Assembly: GCA_027002315.1 (NCBI GenBank)
Contig: JALWZV010000015.1
Coordinates: forward strand, 1-7,941
Reading direction: 5' to 3'
Origin: Candidatus Roizmanbacteria bacterium
Lineage (GTDB): Bacteria > Patescibacteriota > Microgenomatia > UBA1406 > GWC2-37-13
DNA: 7,941 bases
The notes under the pieces are model-generated. The model searched no databases. It had not been told where the DNA came from and was given only the letters and a program-made list of their open reading frames with translations. A program made the position numbers and the translations under genes. Shown here in pieces: positions 6,171-7,941 of this stretch (within the stretch, counting starts at the first letter, position 1; each line of letters begins with the position of its first letter).

Positions 6171-6923
6171 TTAGTTTCCTCCAAAGCGCCTCTTTCTCTT
6201 AAGAAAGTTTAAGATTATCTCTTCAAAAAGATCCGGACTTAAATCTGGAAAATGTTTTTCTTCAAAATAAAGTTCACTATAAACAGATTGCCAAGTTAAA
6301 AAACCACTTGTTCTTTGCTCTCCGGATGTTCTGATGATCAAGTCTGGGTACGGATACGGTTGGTTTTTTGTGTCTAAAAAGTCCTTAAACTTAAAATAGG
6401 GGTACTTACTCCAATATTTACCTTCTTGTTGAAACAAGTCCTCTATCTTAATCTTGCCTTGTTGTAAAGCCTCAAACACCTTCTTAATTCCCCGTAAAAT
6501 CTCATCCTGACCTCCATAATCTAAAGCTACATTTAACACAAATCTTGAGTTTTTATTTGTGTCGTGCTCTAAATCCATTAATTTCTTCAAAAGATCTTTG
6601 GGTATTCTATCTTTTCTGCCTAAGTGATAAAATCTAACTTTGTTCTTCATAATATCTCCTTTCAGCTTATCAATAAGCCTTAGGTATAATTTCATAAGAT
6701 ACTTAACCTCCTTTTCGCTCCTGTTCCAGTTTTCTGTAGAAAAAGCCCATAAAGTCAAGGTGTGGATATTAAGCTCACGTGCTCTTTCCGCAATCTTCAC
6801 AGCAACATCGAAACCTCTTCTATGCCCAAAAAGGGTTGGAAGATGGCGAGCTCGAGCCCACCTGCGATTACCATCGGGAATAACTCCGACATGTTTTATA
6901 TATGATGATAAGTCTTTTCTCAT
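6171..6923 (-). CDS. uppS: Undecaprenyl diphosphate synthase-like cis-prenyltransferase
   Basis: The family condenses isopentenyl diphosphate with an allylic diphosphate to make the polyprenyl carrier lipid for peptidoglycan and other envelope polymers. The protein has 250 residues. Motifs: HVGVIPDGNRRWA with catalytic Asp17 (11-23), GH.RG (33-37), LTLWAFSTENWNRS (56-69), DLIIRTSGEQRTSGF (194-208) with Arg198 and Arg204, and WQSVYSELYF (211-220) with Glu217. Three features depart from E. coli UppS: GNRRW for GNGRW, TSGEQR for TGGEHR, and about a dozen extra residues around 165-190 (KYWSKYPYFKFKDF). These look more like archaeal or short-chain cis-prenyltransferases, so the product length is uncertain. 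It starts inside the stop codon of the kinase gene (ATGA overlap) with no Shine-Dalgarno of its own, which points to translational coupling. Confidence 0.94.
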   Translation of the reverse strand: MRKDLSSYIKHVGVIPDGNRRWARARHLPTLFGHRRGFDVAVKIAERARELNIHTLTLWAFSTENWNRSEKEVKYLMKLYLRLIDKLKGDIMKNKVRFYHLGRKDRIPKDLLKKLMDLEHDTNKNSRFVLNVALDYGGQDEILRGIKKVFEALQQGKIKIEDLFQQEGKYWSKYPYFKFKDFLDTKNQPYPYPDLIIRTSGEQRTSGFLTWQSVYSELYFEEKHFPDLSPDLFEEIILNFLKRKRRFGGN

Positions 6924-7717
6924 ACCGGTTTTACTGTTGTAAACTTAATTTTACTACTTTCACTATTTAAAGAAAACTCTGGAGAACAAAAGTTTTCAGT
7001 GTTAATAATAACGCTCTCTATACCCCTATCTGCTAACTTTACAAGCTGTTCTGCCTTAAGTTTCATCCCGCCAGTAACATCAAAGCCCTGGTTATCATAA
7101 AAGGATAATCTTTTAATATTTTGTTTACTTAAGATCTTAATCAAATCGCCATTTTTATCATAAACGCCAGTTTCCTGTGAGATCATAATAACCTTTCTAA
7201 CTCTGTAATTAATTTTTTGTAACCACAATATCATCAACTCAAGAACTCGTTCCGTAGAAAAAATATGAATCATCTTGTTTTTATCCATGATTACATCTCC
7301 GTAAATTAAAGGAATAAATCCATTCTTAAAAACAGTATCGAGAAAACTTAAATTTATATCTTCTACCTTTCCGTTATTAGACAAAATAAAGCTTGCGGGA
7401 GAAAAAGAAAAAACAGGAATCCCATTTTCAACCAACTCGCTAAAAACAATCTGGTGTAACTCAGATGCAGAGTGTTTAATCTTACTCGCAGATAAAACAG
7501 TGTGTTTTTTTTGATATAAGCTGGCCTCATAGTGGCCGAAAGATCCAGAGCCATGTCCTAGGGCAAATAATCGCCATTTTTTCGTCCTGTCATATAAGGC
7601 TTTAATCTTTTTAGCTATTTTATGCAGATCTTTCTCATTTAAGACATGTGGTTTGGTCTTATCTGTAATCACAGATCCTCCTATTTTAATAAAAACCACA
7701 TCTTTTTCTTTTAGCAT
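6920..7717 (-). CDS. Isopentenyl phosphate kinase
   Basis: This amino acid kinase-fold enzyme phosphorylates isopentenyl phosphate to isopentenyl diphosphate with ATP, the last step of the alternative (archaeal-type) mevalonate route or of isoprenoid salvage. It has 265 residues. Motifs: FIKIGGSVITDK with Lys11 and Lys20 (9-20), GHGSGSFGH (54-62) whose His62 corresponds to the family's phosphate-binding histidine, PLIYGDV (136-142), STE (154-156) and DVTGGM (213-218). The GSFGH histidine and DVTGGM separate it from glutamate, aspartate and UMP kinases. The ATG at 7717 follows a promoter within nine bases and has no Shine-Dalgarno. It is the first gene of a two-gene operon with the prenyltransferase, which consumes its product. 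No mevalonate-pathway gene is in the window. Confidence 0.92.
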   Translation of the reverse strand: MLKEKDVVFIKIGGSVITDKTKPHVLNEKDLHKIAKKIKALYDRTKKWRLFALGHGSGSFGHYEASLYQKKHTVLSASKIKHSASELHQIVFSELVENGIPVFSFSPASFILSNNGKVEDINLSFLDTVFKNGFIPLIYGDVIMDKNKMIHIFSTERVLELMILWLQKINYRVRKVIMISQETGVYDKNGDLIKILSKQNIKRLSFYDNQGFDVTGGMKLKAEQLVKLADRGIESVIINTENFCSPEFSLNSESSKIKFTTVKPV

Positions 7718-7726
7718 AACGTTCTT

Positions 7727-7757
7727 ATTATATTATAAATTAAAGTATTTCTCTCAA
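7727..7757 (-). promoter_or_regulatory. Promoter of the isopentenyl phosphate kinase operon, leaderless
   Basis: Two overlapping TATAAT boxes occur on the minus strand (7732-7727 and 7737-7732). The nearer one ends nine bases before the ATG at 7717. A TTGAGA at 7757-7752 lies 19 bases upstream of the nearer box. The leader would be about 2-7 bases, with no Shine-Dalgarno. The AT-rich context means one box may be fortuitous. Confidence 0.6.
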
Positions 7758-7830
7758 CTCCACTTGTTATTGCCTGGTATTTTGTATTAACTATATTTAT
7801 ATCTATAAAATTAAAAATTAAAAGATAAAC

Positions 7831-7855
7831 AACCCACGACCTTACGGTCGGGGTT
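7831..7855 (-). terminator. GNRA-loop hairpin after the edge gene, terminator-like or element end
   Basis: On the minus strand AACCCCGACC, loop GTAA, and GGTCG-T-GGGTT form a 10-bp stem with a single bulged T at 7836. The tail is moderately T-rich (GTTTATCTTTTAATTTTTAA). The GUAA loop is a stable GNRA tetraloop. It starts next to the stop codon at 7856-7858, so it most simply ends that transcript. The bulged stem followed by GTTGTTTA also resembles the right-end hairpin of IS200/IS605 elements after tnpB. The plus-strand reading has only four T after the stem. Confidence 0.5.
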
Positions 7856-7941
7856 TTAGGTGATTTCAAGCTTTGCTTGCCCTGTATCTTTTTTACCTTG
7901 GTTGTTGATATATGCTCTTATTATTGATTCATTTATCCCTA
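7856..7941 (-). CDS. 3' end of a minus-strand gene running off the window
   Basis: One minus-strand frame is open from the window edge to TAA at 7858-7856, giving 28 residues that end GKKDTGQAKLEIT; the other two frames are closed. Its position directly before a hairpin, and the short polar tail, would fit the C-terminus of an IS605-type TnpB, whose ends often read like KQE plus a few residues. With no zinc-finger or catalytic residue in view this is a guess, and any other gene could end this way. An open frame of 28 codons is also only weak evidence that it is a gene at all. Confidence 0.45.
   Translation of the reverse strand, partial: GINESIIRAYINNQGKKDTGQAKLEIT

Noticed and set aside
6640..6942. 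Plus-strand frame of 100 codons opposite uppS
   Set aside because: It is antisense to the conserved N-terminal motifs of the prenyltransferase and shows no protein-family features.
7363..7554. Minus-strand 63-codon frame inside the isopentenyl phosphate kinase gene
   Set aside because: It is an out-of-frame shadow of the kinase, overlapping its conserved phosphate-binding region.

Overview
The window is AT-rich, tightly packed and almost wholly coding, with seven full-length genes plus one gene cut off at the right edge. The gene set is a bacterial cis-prenyltransferase, an archaeal-type isopentenyl phosphate kinase, a divergent tRNA-guanine transglycosylase, an ABC-2 exporter and two unrecognised proteins. 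Short intergenic gaps and many genes without a Shine-Dalgarno sequence add to the picture. Together these suggest a small-genome candidate phylum bacterium (CPR/Patescibacteria, perhaps Microgenomates). That placement is an inference; no rRNA or other marker gene is present. UGA is used as a normal stop codon.

Layout, left to right. (1) Positions 1-781: a plus-strand gene for a single-pass membrane-anchored protein of unknown function, preceded by a near-consensus promoter only a few bases from its start. (2) Positions 770-2549: a minus-strand ABC-2 exporter operon (ATPase then permease) with its own promoter, a real 5' leader and a Shine-Dalgarno site. The permease and the plus-strand gene overlap tail to tail. 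(3) Positions 2605-4592: a 656-residue cytoplasmic coiled-coil protein that I do not recognise. (4) Positions 4606-5715: a tRNA-guanine transglycosylase with intact catalytic and zinc residues but an altered base-recognition loop. (5) Positions 5701-6170: a non-coding block of about 470 bases filled with GC-rich palindromic repeats in alternating orientation, very unlike the AT-rich surroundings. (6) Positions 6171-7757: an isopentenyl phosphate kinase and undecaprenyl diphosphate synthase-like operon joined by an ATGA overlap. (7) Positions 7831-7941: a GNRA-loop hairpin directly after the stop codon of a minus-strand reading frame that enters from beyond the window, possibly the 3' end of an IS200/IS605-type element.

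Functionally, the kinase and prenyltransferase form one logical unit: isopentenyl phosphate to isopentenyl diphosphate, then to a polyprenyl carrier lipid for envelope synthesis. The ABC exporter is a separate two-gene unit. The clearest structural theme is promoter placement. Four transcription units (starts at 50, 4575, 5700 and 7717) have a -10 box ending 6-11 bases before the start codon and no Shine-Dalgarno, as expected for leaderless mRNAs. The exporter ATPase, whose -10 box lies 55 bases upstream, is the one gene with a clear ribosome binding site. I found no CRISPR array, tRNA or rRNA, and no convincing complete new defence or mobile system.
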